In this document: positions 44,601 to 55,251 of the stretch, piece by piece
How positions within the stretch are numbered: position 1 is the stretch's first letter
Layout: each line of letters opens with the position of its first letter
IMG/VR virus record: IMGVR_UViG_3300042535_000023
Coordinates: 18,192-82,191 of that record
Direction: 5' to 3' (one strand)
Origin: a virus
DNA: 64,000 nt
Made by a program: the position numbers and the translations under genes
Notes under the pieces: generated by a model
Databases searched by the model: none
Seen by the model: only the letters and a program-made list of their open reading frames with translations
What the model was told of the DNA's origin: nothing

Positions 44601-47600
44601 TACAAAGTGCCCAGTGTGTCCATGTATCGTAAGTAACAGCACCCATAGAAAAGGTATAATGTCCATAACCACCATAATACGATGCTAAATACATAATGTC
44701 CGCCGATACAATTATTGAATACCCATAATTATTAGAATAAGACATAACAGAAGATATAGCTATACCTTTATTCCCTACTGCTCGCTTTTCCCACCAATGC
44801 ATAGTAAAATCATCGGTCCTCAACATTAATTTTTCTACAGTATTATCTGTAGATTTATATTTTACTTTTAAGTAAGAGGAGCCATTTAAGTAAAGGGAGC
44901 CTTCAGGGAATTTATAAGTGCTTCCGCTTATTGTTGGGGTACCTACAGTACTAATTTTATAATAGTTTTGAGAAGTATCCACAAAATTAATAGCATCAAA
45001 CTGTAATAATAAAGTTGGTTTTGGATTATTCCATATAACCTTACTTGGTGATTCTACATCACTATTTGAATAATACGTCCTCATGTCCTTTGTTATAAAA
45101 TACTTATTTGATAAAGACCCATAATTACGCACTATACTTAGGTTATGTGCTTTCTTTAAATCCACCGCTATCGAATTTTCATAAAAAGTATCATGCTTTC
45201 CTATAGTTGCGCTACCCAATTTTAAATAATTTATATTATTGTTACTTACATAAATATCAAAAGAAGTATTAAAAGTATTAATATGTCTTATTTTTATTGT
45301 ATCAATTAAATCACCACATTTTAAATTAAAAGCCACACTTCTCTGCCCTGATATAGAGTCATTACTTAACATAGGCGCCCCACATATTTTACACGCAAGA
45401 GTCCCTATATTAGTTATTTTTATTTTTGCTATTTTGGAATCAGTCATATAACCGTTGTATATCTCGGTTCCATCTAATAAACAAACAAGATTTTTATTTT
45501 TACGTTTTATTATTAATCTACTATTTGTCACGCGTGAAAAAGTAGTAACTTCAAAAGATGGAAAAGTATCCCTATTATTGCTTACAATAGTCATCATCTT
45601 ATAGCTTGTGGAAGCATCACTAAAAAGTCTTACTTTACATACTAACTGATTATAAGCATCGTAAAAGTAATAGTTCATGTCTATAGTGGCTGTAGAGATA
45701 CCTACAGCGTAAAAATGAACATCAAAAGTAAAATCGGATATTAATTCAACATCAGCTGTTATCTCGCTTAAACCTGTAGAATTAAACTTCGCATAACTAT
45801 TATTTATATCTATAGATTGAGCCGGAGTATTATTTACCCACTGAACATCTACAGGTATTCTTGTAATATCATTCATTAGGATTCTTGTTGAAAGATTGAT
45901 GCCCCTACTCGGCCTTGACTGTGCTTGATTAACCGTATCTTCTCCACCAGTATTAGAGTAATAAACTCTATCCGCTTCTACATAATCATCTTGATAGTAT
46001 GGAAACACCGAAATTACATGTGACTCTCCCTGTAAAGGAATTATTTTCCAGTAGGTGCTTGAAACTATAGGTATAGTTATAGAACTTTCTTTGATTGAAT
46101 TTTCATTATAAAATCCTATGGAATCTCCATGGCTAAATGTGCCAAGATGATCCCAATTTACACCATCTGTTTTTGAATAAATGTTAACTCCATCAATTAA
46201 ATTTTTTAATCCATAAGTATTACAATTAATACCTACCTGTCCCATAGCTGTTCTTATTGAATAATCATCATTTTTATTTATTGTTCCGCCAGCACCAACC
46301 TGAGGGTATTTTATTGATTCATCAGAATCTAGTTTAGACCAATAAAGCAAAGCATTATAATTGGACATGTCTCTAGGTATGCCTACATGTAAATCTTGTG
46401 GTCTATCAAAAACATTTTCTATTTCAACCTTATTTATTTCGCCCACAGAATTTAATTTAGAGCCTTCTAATAAAATATTATCAACACAGTCCTTCATCTT
46501 TGACTCTGCGGATACGTCACAAAATATACTTTGCAATTCGAAAGAGGATTGTGACTCCAACTCCAATTTAAAATACTTAGTGGCATCTCCTATTACCGCT
46601 CTTATTTCATTATCCTGTGAATCATAAAATGAAGCAGAAGACCAATCTTCACCGTAGTCGGATTTAATCAGTGAGGCATTATCCACCAATGTTGGATCTG
46701 TTTTAAATTTACTATATAATTCTATCTCCATCATTTTCGTGCTGGCATGGTGTGTTGTATGTATACAAAATCCGGCACACTCTATATCATCAAACTTATG
46801 CTCTATTATATTCCAATTCATATGCGCTGCCGTTTCTACCTGTGATTGATTGGTACAATTTCCATCGGCATCAAAAATGGGTAAAATAGTAGGCATAGGG
46901 TTATTAAATAAAACAGCCTGAAAATTTGTAGTAAGTTGATCTGGATATTGAGTATCCCTATAGTAAGCTATACCATCCAAAACTACCTCGGTGTAACTTG
47001 GAACAAAATTGTAACCAGGTACAATAGAATTTCCTAGACCTTTTCCGTCCCCCAAATAAGTATTTAAAGAAAAAGATTTAAAATTTGTTGATTCTTTAAA
47101 ATACATAATACTTTTATGCACGTTAGTAGTAAAACCTCTAGGAAACGTAATATAAAAAGTTATAGGATCAAATTCATAATCCCTTACCGAAGCACTTGTT
47201 CTAGGCCATCCGAATTCATGTCTTTCTGCTGGAATACGATTATAATCGTTGGCACCATTATGTTGCCATTCAGCATCGCCATTAACAAAAAAATAAGCTA
47301 CGTCACCAACAGTATATAAACCATCAGCATTAAGTCCATAAGAATCCCCTATTCTACCATTATCTGGTGTTCTAATACCATCACTTAAACAACTTACGCC
47401 GTAAGCAATACTAGTATGATAAAAATACTCTGGTACAATCATATAATAATTACTACAAACATGCGTGTGCTTTTCATTATATAAATTAACGGTCCAATTT
47501 ACATCTAAACAACTAGCTATATTATACTCGAAATAATCTGTGGTCTCCCCACCTACTAAACCAAAAGTCTCTATATTTACTTTTTCTCCTAAATCAATAT

Positions 47601-49200
47601 CTAAAACAACGTTCGTTTGTAACCTATTACTGCGAGCGTAACAACAAAATCCAGTCACTCCATATGAATAAGGTTCGCCAGGGTCAAAAGCTGTGTCTAA
47701 AGGAGGTGCCCCAGACATTTGATAAAAAGTAGCATTGGGCTTTCCTCCAAAAGTAGATAAAGGGGCGGAAACATCTATATTATAAAAAGCCAAAACATCT
47801 CCCTTGCTAACAAGTATATTACAATCTACTCTGTAGGTTACATGCCTAACTGTATAAATACTTGTACCAACTTCTGGTGGTATGACTTCTTCTGAAATTA
47901 CTTTAAATGTCCCATTTTTATGCGGCCGCAAAATATAAACTTTAGCAGTTGTTCCTTTATAAACTTTACCATTAACATATATCTTATTTAATCTGCCACT
48001 ATCATTTATAGGATGGGACAGTTCAATTATGGTGGCACCTTTATTAAGGTATGGTTCAAAATATTCTATGGCGCCGGCTGTGCCAACTTGATTACTGGCA
48101 GTCATAGAGTCAGCAAAATCTCTCCTACCGGCCTCAACATTGTATTGAAATGGATTATGTATATATGGAGAACTTGTTTTTCCATCATTAATTAAACTGT
48201 TAAGTTCAAAATATTTTAATCTTCTAGCTGCTGCGTAATCAAAGCCGGAGGCTGCCCGCTCCCCATTAAAAGTTGTTGAAACATCTACATTATTTTTAAA
48301 AAATCCTAATTCCTCCATAGCTGTGCCTTGTTCTATAACTATAGGCAACTGCTCTACGCTACCAGAATATATTTTTATTTTATTATAAAATGTGTGTTCC
48401 ACATCAACATAAGCATAAGCGCCTACGCTACTTTTACTTAAACTGTTAGCTATAATTTTTGATAATTCCCTACCAGTTATATTAATATTAGTCCCTAATT
48501 TTACTAACTCAGCCCCATAACCACCTATGTTAATATATAGCTCATCATTTACACCAGATGTTGTTGTATATATATCTTTAGATACGCCTGCTTCTATAAA
48601 TGCCCTTTTACCGGCGCCGGGACAAGGGTGTGTATAATACGAATAATAATCGCATTGATTATTACCACAAGTATATTTATTTATAGCATCAACTTTTATA
48701 TACTTAATGGCAAACTTGTCACCGGAAGAGCCATCAATCATTGGGTAAAATCTTAATTGATTTATATCCCCCTGCCATCTCTGACTTGGTCCTAAATTTA
48801 TATCATATAAATGCCACTTATCATCCGATATTAAATCGAACTCGTGCTCTTTATCTGAATTCCAAATTTCATCTCCTAATAAAAGCCATCTAACTTTTCC
48901 TTTTGTGGCTGATCTTAAAGGATTATTTGTAGTTAGTTTCATCATAACTTTTATGTGATAATATTCTTCAGCGGCTAAAGGCGAAAAAACATTCGTCCTA
49001 CCAATATAACATTCATTATCAGAAGCTGTCCCAAATAAGATACCTTGCCAACATCCATATAAAAAAACATTATTATAAATATCCCAACCATATACGTCAC
49101 CATTAATGCTAAAATCAGTAGTATATCCTACCAAACTATCATAGCGACAAAGGTCTGAATTACGTATAGTATTAGCATTTTTTAAGTAATTATATTTCAC
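41692..49200 (-). CDS. 2502-residue giant fibre protein with two LamG domains
   Basis: Protein of 2502 residues, the largest in the window. Near 200-305 there is a domain (DELYINIGGYG, IIANSLSKSS, NKIKIYSGSVEQLPI) also found in the 533-residue virion protein at 56740. Long beta-rich, discoidin-like segments follow. LamG domains lie near 1430-1610 (SLYLNGSSYLKVKYKS, DDFTMHWWEK) and 2240-2423 (GTVEFWFKP). The end, FVELSKDGINFY to ANLEITW, matches the C-terminal domain of the two propeller fibres. Each domain suggests ligand binding; no enzyme motif is obvious. It is a candidate long tail fibre. Its start overlaps the small zinc protein gene by 11 bases. Confidence 0.8.
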   Translation of the reverse strand: MKYNYLKNANTIRNSDLCRYDSLVGYTTDFSINGDVYGWDIYNNVFLYGCWQGILFGTASDNECYIGRTNVFSPLAAEEYYHIKVMMKLTTNNPLRSATKGKVRWLLLGDEIWNSDKEHEFDLISDDKWHLYDINLGPSQRWQGDINQLRFYPMIDGSSGDKFAIKYIKVDAINKYTCGNNQCDYYSYYTHPCPGAGKRAFIEAGVSKDIYTTTSGVNDELYINIGGYGAELVKLGTNINITGRELSKIIANSLSKSSVGAYAYVDVEHTFYNKIKIYSGSVEQLPIVIEQGTAMEELGFFKNNVDVSTTFNGERAASGFDYAAARRLKYFELNSLINDGKTSSPYIHNPFQYNVEAGRRDFADSMTASNQVGTAGAIEYFEPYLNKGATIIELSHPINDSGRLNKIYVNGKVYKGTTAKVYILRPHKNGTFKVISEEVIPPEVGTSIYTVRHVTYRVDCNILVSKGDVLAFYNIDVSAPLSTFGGKPNATFYQMSGAPPLDTAFDPGEPYSYGVTGFCCYARSNRLQTNVVLDIDLGEKVNIETFGLVGGETTDYFEYNIASCLDVNWTVNLYNEKHTHVCSNYYMIVPEYFYHTSIAYGVSCLSDGIRTPDNGRIGDSYGLNADGLYTVGDVAYFFVNGDAEWQHNGANDYNRIPAERHEFGWPRTSASVRDYEFDPITFYITFPRGFTTNVHKSIMYFKESTNFKSFSLNTYLGDGKGLGNSIVPGYNFVPSYTEVVLDGIAYYRDTQYPDQLTTNFQAVLFNNPMPTILPIFDADGNCTNQSQVETAAHMNWNIIEHKFDDIECAGFCIHTTHHASTKMMEIELYSKFKTDPTLVDNASLIKSDYGEDWSSASFYDSQDNEIRAVIGDATKYFKLELESQSSFELQSIFCDVSAESKMKDCVDNILLEGSKLNSVGEINKVEIENVFDRPQDLHVGIPRDMSNYNALLYWSKLDSDESIKYPQVGAGGTINKNDDYSIRTAMGQVGINCNTYGLKNLIDGVNIYSKTDGVNWDHLGTFSHGDSIGFYNENSIKESSITIPIVSSTYWKIIPLQGESHVISVFPYYQDDYVEADRVYYSNTGGEDTVNQAQSRPSRGINLSTRILMNDITRIPVDVQWVNNTPAQSIDINNSYAKFNSTGLSEITADVELISDFTFDVHFYAVGISTATIDMNYYFYDAYNQLVCKVRLFSDASTSYKMMTIVSNNRDTFPSFEVTTFSRVTNSRLIIKRKNKNLVCLLDGTEIYNGYMTDSKIAKIKITNIGTLACKICGAPMLSNDSISGQRSVAFNLKCGDLIDTIKIRHINTFNTSFDIYVSNNNINYLKLGSATIGKHDTFYENSIAVDLKKAHNLSIVRNYGSLSNKYFITKDMRTYYSNSDVESPSKVIWNNPKPTLLLQFDAINFVDTSQNYYKISTVGTPTISGSTYKFPEGSLYLNGSSYLKVKYKSTDNTVEKLMLRTDDFTMHWWEKRAVGNKGIAISSVMSYSNNYGYSIIVSADIMYLASYYGGYGHYTFSMGAVTYDTWTHWALCRKEGKIYAFKNGILQNSGAFAISDFHQGTADEYFLVGYYYMWGDNSQNYFKGYLDEIIIIRGTALWTESFTVPSEKYTYLEDPEARWLRINLTCGDGVTRCIDKLGVYPDITTPYTRAGGYNCNWVDLGSKLTNYYITPINVALTATVSGSSYVTVSGSSYTVTNLSPANVNDGIKSIGSFDSCWGFLSSDEDPTLELTFDTIQNIERVVIYHGPGNDKAYYNIDYAVWTSSTASGEDFEKVLDIEDNLDLITSHYFSPVDAMRVRLKILNYAHGDDYIYNPDADVSLHLDGGFVSEFEVYTTSKGGEMSSEDHPIICINMKDFFSVTNYELISKSQFVKEGRLYYYKLWNEYGEFFSCSDSANNNPNKVSFATSAGNYLTFYSSAIKQLMSDSIEYIFSESTFLPVGSYTVTWESYGALKNNFIGLQFIGNKDIIELSASILGAGWVSQNSLLHISNEGYYIIKGVIHESTPYSWGVGIPVVKKRADKLKWIALTYDTATNYSYDNNTNHYGPHTVGNIRIYSDQKFDPVSYHWWWRSVLSTLSNDSLNVKESKRSLRVDYPTSSGIDLVEFLQGDNFDIDNNFSEMDLLSFWLYISDITAIDTTFGGIAFGSFKNNTPLGYYIKDFTNLNLVTGWNKIEIPFNNFDFTNPTKNNSTGRLDNNLNFMYRPFESIGLIYSGVGKSFYMCIDSFKIKRNYFEDTVHFGKGLCLTWNEFLEIPISNLTLNKGTVEFWFKPYCDSQGLDLYGNINSRTLFTLVNNNNDIVSLGIRSASWFEVGVGNAKTNYKIIYLHDSEKILPEFYISYKVPMHVALVWSNDGMNTDNGDTVRLYLNGVLVLASKDPWTIGDAKSVNLRLGGANTFLAYNNDAFGSAIFENLRVYDYCKTFFDIEKQSPIEDSAITPNSFVELSKDGINFYKVSDGQFPFIFEQVPAGEKVPIFIRTNKDSSFKSCSKKTANLEITWVTPV

Positions 49201-49585
49201 TTTTTTTCCTTATAGAGCAAACATTATAAATGCTTGTTAAACAGTGTCCATTATTGAAGGACCCCATACACTTACCACAATAAACAGAGGCAGAGTTATC
49301 CTCTAAATCCAACTCTCGCAGCCTTTTATATTCTTGTTGTTGTCTTAAATCCATAGCAACCTTAGCTAACTCATAACGAACTTTGTTATATACTTCTGCT
49401 ATGGTTAGTTTTATTGTTGTATTACAATCTAAACAGGTGTATAACATATAAGCTTGAATAGTATTTGGATCTAATTTACCATCCACACTAACTAAATAAT
49501 TCATAGTTTTAGTATAAACATCTACGGTTCTTTTATGATCTAAAACCAACTCACCATTACATTTATCACAAGGTATTTTAAACAT
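49190..49585 (-). CDS. small zinc-ribbon protein within the fibre module
   Basis: Protein of 131 residues. C-x2-C pairs (CDKCNG near the N-terminus, CLDCNT in the middle, CGKCMG towards the end) plus further cysteines indicate zinc binding. The central KLTIAEVYNKVRYELAKVAMDLRQQQEYKRL stretch (about 65-95) is a long charged helix. I recognise no family. It lies between two giant fibre genes, overlapped by both (11 bases and TAATG), so it may be a fibre chaperone or assembly factor. That is an inference from position. Confidence 0.55.
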   Translation of the reverse strand: MFKIPCDKCNGELVLDHKRTVDVYTKTMNYLVSVDGKLDPNTIQAYMLYTCLDCNTTIKLTIAEVYNKVRYELAKVAMDLRQQQEYKRLRELDLEDNSASVYCGKCMGSFNNGHCLTSIYNVCSIRKKSEI

Positions 49586-52500
49586 TAATATCCACTAAGG
49601 GCCTCATCTAAAGATGATAACATTTGTTGTAGTTCTTTCATTTTAGGGTTATTTGCCCAATACTTCCCTTCCCACCCGCCATATTTATTAAAATCGTCTC
49701 TGGCAATATCAGCATCTACTGCATATCCAATTTCATCATTTGGAAAATATTGAAAAGGATATTTTTTTAAAGTGGTTGGATAAACTAAACGACTAAGAGG
49801 TGAAGCAAAAGCTTTGCTTGTGGTCGCTCTAGCAAAGTATTTTGGATAAATAGCAAAAATTAACGTAGACATTATATCAAGCCTATCCATTAGTAATGAT
49901 GACCCTAAACTATATTGTGTGACCTCATTAAAATGCTTCATGTATCCTCCAAATTTTATTCTCTTTTTAGGATCAACATATACGGTTCCTACACCGTACA
50001 TAGCCTCCCCGTAACCTGTAGTATTTATAGTGTCACCAAAAACTTTTTCCATCTGTATATACTCATATGAAAAAGATCTGTCACCACACCAGGTTTTCAT
50101 ATATGCCCCTTGAACAAACTTATGCCCCGCCGGACTATATGGAGATTGTTCAACTAATTCTGACAAAGGTGCTACATAAGTATTTTTAAAAGAACACGTA
50201 GAAGGTAATGACATTTTCATTCTATTATCAGCTAAAAATTCTCCTAATGTTGGAGGAAGAATTATACTCATAGACATATCATCTTTAAGTGGCTTCACCG
50301 CAGCATCAAACAATTCTTTTTGTTTTTTCTCCATCTGTATGGGTGAGCCTTTTAAAGGCTCTAATTCCGGTTGTATTTTTTGAACATAACGTCCTTGACA
50401 TTTATTAACAAAACTCATAGCCTCATCACTACTGGCAAGTATGCCTTTATTACGGTCAAAGACTTTTTTAACAATTTCTGGTTTATTATTTGAACATTCC
50501 ATGACGCCTAGTCTAGAATCTCGTTGCCAAATGGTAGATAATTCTAAAGGATTAGCAGATAAAAGGGCATTACTATCATCTCCTTGTGGTGCCATATCCC
50601 CATGGTTTCCCACTGATATATGATACATCCTTTCGTAGGTATTTATATACTCTGTGGCGCTGGCCGCCCACTCCTCATGCAACTTCAATCCAGTTATTTC
50701 AATAGAATTATTATAATCTAAATAGCTACCTCCAAAGGCAAGCTGGGATAACTTTATCAAAACTCTATCTCTTCCGCCTGTAATTAAATACGCTAAGGGC
50801 ACAATACAATCCACTCTAACCTTTTTTAATACTACTGGTGCTGGCTTTCCAACTACTGGTACTGATGGAGAATCCATGGATAAACTATTATATAAACTAT
50901 AATACTCGCCAAAATATGGCTCATCCGATGAATAGCCAGAGGATGCTTCTGGGGCGTATACACCGACGGCCGGCACATGATACAAAACTGCGGGCTTCAT
51001 CCTTATATTCCCATCAGCATCCCGTAACACATTCCCATTAGCATCTAATAAAGGCTCTTCCTCCTGATAGCCATATTTAAATTCTAACACAACCCTAGAA
51101 ATAGTTTTTACTTTCTTACCAAAAGTAAATGTGAAATAAAGAAAGTCTGCGCTAGACGTATAAGTACTTGCTGCACCACCTTGTGGTGATTGATCTACTA
51201 AAGGGGGCCAAGCACTGTCAAAAAAACTACTTCCTGCTGTTATATATGCATCAAATTCTACAACTTCTTCTAATATTTTAGGAAAAAATGGGAAACCTGA
51301 TGCAAATACCTCTACCTTTAGGCCTGTTTTAAAATACTTATAATCATAGACGCTAGGATTATCTTCTTGTCTGTTTTGTTTTACAGAATTAGCATCAGAG
51401 ATGGCATCAGATCCATTATCAAATAAAGAAACGCCGCCATACCAAGGATGTTTAGTACATGTATCGTAAAGACTATAATTAGGTGCTTTCTTATGGGCGT
51501 CGCCACCAGACCAATCAAAGTAACGTACTGGTCCATCATCTAATTGCATACCTGGAAGTCCAATATATTTGCCGTCTACCCCTCTGTTTGGCGCCACAAA
51601 TTTTAATTCATGTCTTCCCTCGTCTATGGTTCTGGTATACTCCCTCAAATACATATCATGAACATAACTTGGGTAAGAAACACTACAAAAAAGATGAAGA
51701 CCTACTAAATTACCACCTTCTCTTGTATATGGCTTTTTAGTGTCATCCTCGGATGAGGCTAGAAATAATGAGTCAAGTGAAATTAAAACTCTACGCTCCA
51801 AAGGCTTCCAATAGTCGCGCCAAGCCCATTGTATAGATTGTCCAGCCCCCATGCTCTTAAATTCATACCAAGGGATAGAATCCCTAAACATATAACCGTA
51901 ACCTTGGGGATAAGTTATCTGCTCATCTGCTCTTACCCTAAATACATCATCGAATCTGTATCGCCCTTGAGATATACTTTCATTAACACTAATACCATCT
52001 ATAGTTTCTGCTAACATATAACTCATGGGGTTTATAGTATTTTGGCCAACACCACTATCATACGCCCAAAAAGTCTCCTCTCCCTCTTTAGTTATATCTA
52101 CATCACCAAATGCCATTGGTATTGGCAACCACTTCCATGCTCTGGTTATACACTTCTGTGGACGAGTTTCATAATACTGCACTCTATCCATAGCTCTATA
52201 TGATCGTGCAAAAGGACGAGATGGGTTCCCAAACTCAGGCCAAAGCTCTAACTCTTTTTCCCATTTAAGTAATTGAGTATCTGATATACCAGATCTTATT
52301 TGGCCATACCCCATAAAAATATTTGAATCTTTTGGTGTAACTTTAACAGCATTAAACTTATCTTTTCCACAATCACAGGCGGTGGGTATATGACAAAAAT
52401 CACCGGTCCAGCCCATATACATATCTGGCCCCAAATACCTTAAATCATGCTGACCATGTTTATAATCCACATAGTTACCCATGTCGGTGCCTTCGGTAAA

Positions 52501-55251
52501 AACATCCATTACCTCCATGGCAGAATAGTCTTGGTTAGTTACTAACTCATAGGATTGGTATCCTTTACAAAAAGTATATGGCCACCATAAAGCGCCTATC
52601 GTTTTACTATCATGTGTGTATGCTGACTTCCAAGTAACGGTAGATAATAAATTATGGTCACCACATTGGGGGTCTCTTGTTTCTCTATGTCTCCCATTAA
52701 CGATGGTGGTACCAAAACCTTCCATCCTTAATACTGTGGAGGCATATTCCCCAGTTTGTATAGGAACCTCGCTCCACGTACCATGACATCTACAAGTAGG
52801 CAAACAAGCATAATCCTTATATTCCGCTGCCCAAGTATACCTCATCTCCACATCTGGGCAAAATGGTTGCTTTACCCAAGTAACCATCTTTGTTCTAGTT
52901 GAACCAACATCTCTACCAGATCTTCCTTTAAATGTCACTCCAGCTATAGTAGTTGCCACGAACTGAGTTAAAATATAAGGATTATTACCACTAATAAAAG
53001 GCTTGTTTAAAACTGATTGATTGTCGTAGTGAGTTGCTGCCTGCCAACCATCCCCAGGGTTTTCACCAAAACTCCTTTTTTGAAATATTGTTAAATTACC
53101 TAAAACAACATTATCTTTACCATCACAAGGAGTTTTATATTTGTTTATGTCTTTAGGATACAAAATAACCTCATTTGGAGATAGCTGGCCGTAGTAAGAA
53201 TGTAAAATAACCTCTAATGGGCAAAAACTCCCATCTTGATAATATATTATATACTCATCAGCTATCCAAGGTAAAACCGCGTTGGAAACCTCCAAGTTAT
53301 CTAAAGTTAAAACAATATAACCATCTGGTAATACTTTATATTCAGTAGGGCTTAAAGTATAAACTTCAGTAATCTTTAAATATAATATATAACCAGTAAG
53401 ATGAGAATCAAGAATATTTGCATCATCAGTTGCTACAACATCTGCGCCTGGCTGTCCACCACAAGGGTCTATATTAGTAAGTAAATGAAAGTCATAGTCA
53501 TTAAATACATAAGATACTGTTGGAGTAAATCCACCATGAGATATAGGTACAAATTCAAACTGAATATCTCCATTATCATTCTTATCACAAGCGAAGGTTT
53601 TCTCATAGTAAGGTAATCCAACTACAGCTCCCCCATCACCATTAATAGCAAAATTTGTCTGTACTACCATTCCGCCAACAAAGTACTTATTAAATGTTAT
53701 TTTATCATATTCCCAGGTACCTTGTCCTTTACTAAAAGCAAAAATTATATTTTCATTATAATAAGTATTAATATTTACAGCAAAAGTATTTCCTCCTGGG
53801 TCTGTAAGGTTGCATCTTAACTTTTCTGGGGCTATTATCGTCAAACCACTTAACAGTGTGTTTAAATCTTCTTTTAATTGAGCAAATTTTACAGGATTAT
53901 TCAAACCTAATTCTATATCCAGCATAGAATCATATTGATATAAATATGAGGAAAGTATATTTTTAATTTCAGGATCACTGCCATTTAAAACAAAAGTATT
54001 AGATAAATAGAAAGACTCCCCATAAATAATAAACTCTTTGTCTTCCATAAGAGTTGTTGTTTCATAGTAATTTCTACCATTTTCTTGCTCAAATGTATTT
54101 CTAATAATTGGAGCTAACAGAACATGTTTTAAATTTGAAATTAATGATGGATAATTGGGCCCCTGGTTACCTGCTTTTAAACCGGCGGTTATAGTGGTTT
54201 TTTCATAGCCTATTGTAAATGGATCAAAATTCTCTATATATACTTTTGTTACCCCCATTCTATACTCTTGATTACCATTACTATCAATCAAAATACTTGT
54301 TTTATCCGAGTCCCATCCATCCCAGGCGTATATATAAGCATCTGAAAAATATAACTCATATAAACCTTTGGTCCAACGTTCCTTTCTAATATAATAACGT
54401 AACTCGTGTATTTGTTCTGCTTTAACCTTATCCCCGGGCTTCATTTTTAAATCAGTACAATACTGCCAACAGACCCCCGTATAATTAGAACAATCAGAGC
54501 TTGCTCCATTACATTTATAATAAAAACGTCCACCTACTACTCCGCCATCTCTAAAATTTACTACTCCAAGTTGTTTACAATCACATTTTGTATTAAAATA
54601 AGCTATTTTTCCATCTGTGCCAGGAGCATACATTGCTACATCACCTTTCCACCAAGCACACTTAGAGAGTCTAGCTCTCTCATTTAAAATCTCATAATCT
54701 AAAGGGAGTCTATAACCTAACTCTTCGGCAATTAAACAATACTCTTCTTCTGGGAAATTGGTAGCTTTTCTTGTTTTTACATCTACATCTTCACTAGGTT
54801 TTACTATACCAAAACCTAAAATATAAGGCATATAACCAGCGCATTCTATGGAGGTACCCTTATTATCACAATCACCATTATTATATTTAGTAATATCGCT
54901 AAAGGTAAATGTGGGTATAGTTTTTATAAAACCCTTAGCATCAAATATAGGCTCACTTAAAGGTACTACCCAGCTCTTACAGGTTTTTACATTATGAACG
55001 TGCCTAGTTGGATCTGGGAGAATACAGCGATATTTTGTTGAGCCTGCTGCTTTATAAGCTTGGCATTTAATATTTGTGCCAATATTATTACAAAAAGGAT
55101 AGGTTATTCTTGTACGAGCACAAAGGTCAGCCTCTTCAAAACCATTATCTTCATAATAGCTGCAAACATGAATATCATCATGCCAATACTTACAAACTGA
55201 TGGCTCTTCGTACCAATACTGACAGGGGTTATACTGAACTGGATCTGGCAT
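49585..55251 (-). CDS. 1888-residue virion protein with Cys-rich N-terminus
   Basis: Protein of 1888 residues without a family I recognise. The first 290 residues hold about 20 cysteines in spaced patterns (CQYWYEEPSVCKYWHDDIHVC, CDCKQLG, CSNYTGVCWQYC), suggesting metal clusters or disulfides. The rest is a long, mixed and aromatic-rich region, often with FGxG- and Asp-rich loops. A clearer ligand-binding domain is not obvious by eye. It is flanked by virion genes, so a tail or fibre protein is likely. The start is a TAATG overlap with the gene at 55251. Confidence 0.65.
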   Translation of the reverse strand: MPDPVQYNPCQYWYEEPSVCKYWHDDIHVCSYYEDNGFEEADLCARTRITYPFCNNIGTNIKCQAYKAAGSTKYRCILPDPTRHVHNVKTCKSWVVPLSEPIFDAKGFIKTIPTFTFSDITKYNNGDCDNKGTSIECAGYMPYILGFGIVKPSEDVDVKTRKATNFPEEEYCLIAEELGYRLPLDYEILNERARLSKCAWWKGDVAMYAPGTDGKIAYFNTKCDCKQLGVVNFRDGGVVGGRFYYKCNGASSDCSNYTGVCWQYCTDLKMKPGDKVKAEQIHELRYYIRKERWTKGLYELYFSDAYIYAWDGWDSDKTSILIDSNGNQEYRMGVTKVYIENFDPFTIGYEKTTITAGLKAGNQGPNYPSLISNLKHVLLAPIIRNTFEQENGRNYYETTTLMEDKEFIIYGESFYLSNTFVLNGSDPEIKNILSSYLYQYDSMLDIELGLNNPVKFAQLKEDLNTLLSGLTIIAPEKLRCNLTDPGGNTFAVNINTYYNENIIFAFSKGQGTWEYDKITFNKYFVGGMVVQTNFAINGDGGAVVGLPYYEKTFACDKNDNGDIQFEFVPISHGGFTPTVSYVFNDYDFHLLTNIDPCGGQPGADVVATDDANILDSHLTGYILYLKITEVYTLSPTEYKVLPDGYIVLTLDNLEVSNAVLPWIADEYIIYYQDGSFCPLEVILHSYYGQLSPNEVILYPKDINKYKTPCDGKDNVVLGNLTIFQKRSFGENPGDGWQAATHYDNQSVLNKPFISGNNPYILTQFVATTIAGVTFKGRSGRDVGSTRTKMVTWVKQPFCPDVEMRYTWAAEYKDYACLPTCRCHGTWSEVPIQTGEYASTVLRMEGFGTTIVNGRHRETRDPQCGDHNLLSTVTWKSAYTHDSKTIGALWWPYTFCKGYQSYELVTNQDYSAMEVMDVFTEGTDMGNYVDYKHGQHDLRYLGPDMYMGWTGDFCHIPTACDCGKDKFNAVKVTPKDSNIFMGYGQIRSGISDTQLLKWEKELELWPEFGNPSRPFARSYRAMDRVQYYETRPQKCITRAWKWLPIPMAFGDVDITKEGEETFWAYDSGVGQNTINPMSYMLAETIDGISVNESISQGRYRFDDVFRVRADEQITYPQGYGYMFRDSIPWYEFKSMGAGQSIQWAWRDYWKPLERRVLISLDSLFLASSEDDTKKPYTREGGNLVGLHLFCSVSYPSYVHDMYLREYTRTIDEGRHELKFVAPNRGVDGKYIGLPGMQLDDGPVRYFDWSGGDAHKKAPNYSLYDTCTKHPWYGGVSLFDNGSDAISDANSVKQNRQEDNPSVYDYKYFKTGLKVEVFASGFPFFPKILEEVVEFDAYITAGSSFFDSAWPPLVDQSPQGGAASTYTSSADFLYFTFTFGKKVKTISRVVLEFKYGYQEEEPLLDANGNVLRDADGNIRMKPAVLYHVPAVGVYAPEASSGYSSDEPYFGEYYSLYNSLSMDSPSVPVVGKPAPVVLKKVRVDCIVPLAYLITGGRDRVLIKLSQLAFGGSYLDYNNSIEITGLKLHEEWAASATEYINTYERMYHISVGNHGDMAPQGDDSNALLSANPLELSTIWQRDSRLGVMECSNNKPEIVKKVFDRNKGILASSDEAMSFVNKCQGRYVQKIQPELEPLKGSPIQMEKKQKELFDAAVKPLKDDMSMSIILPPTLGEFLADNRMKMSLPSTCSFKNTYVAPLSELVEQSPYSPAGHKFVQGAYMKTWCGDRSFSYEYIQMEKVFGDTINTTGYGEAMYGVGTVYVDPKKRIKFGGYMKHFNEVTQYSLGSSLLMDRLDIMSTLIFAIYPKYFARATTSKAFASPLSRLVYPTTLKKYPFQYFPNDEIGYAVDADIARDDFNKYGGWEGKYWANNPKMKELQQMLSSLDEALSGY

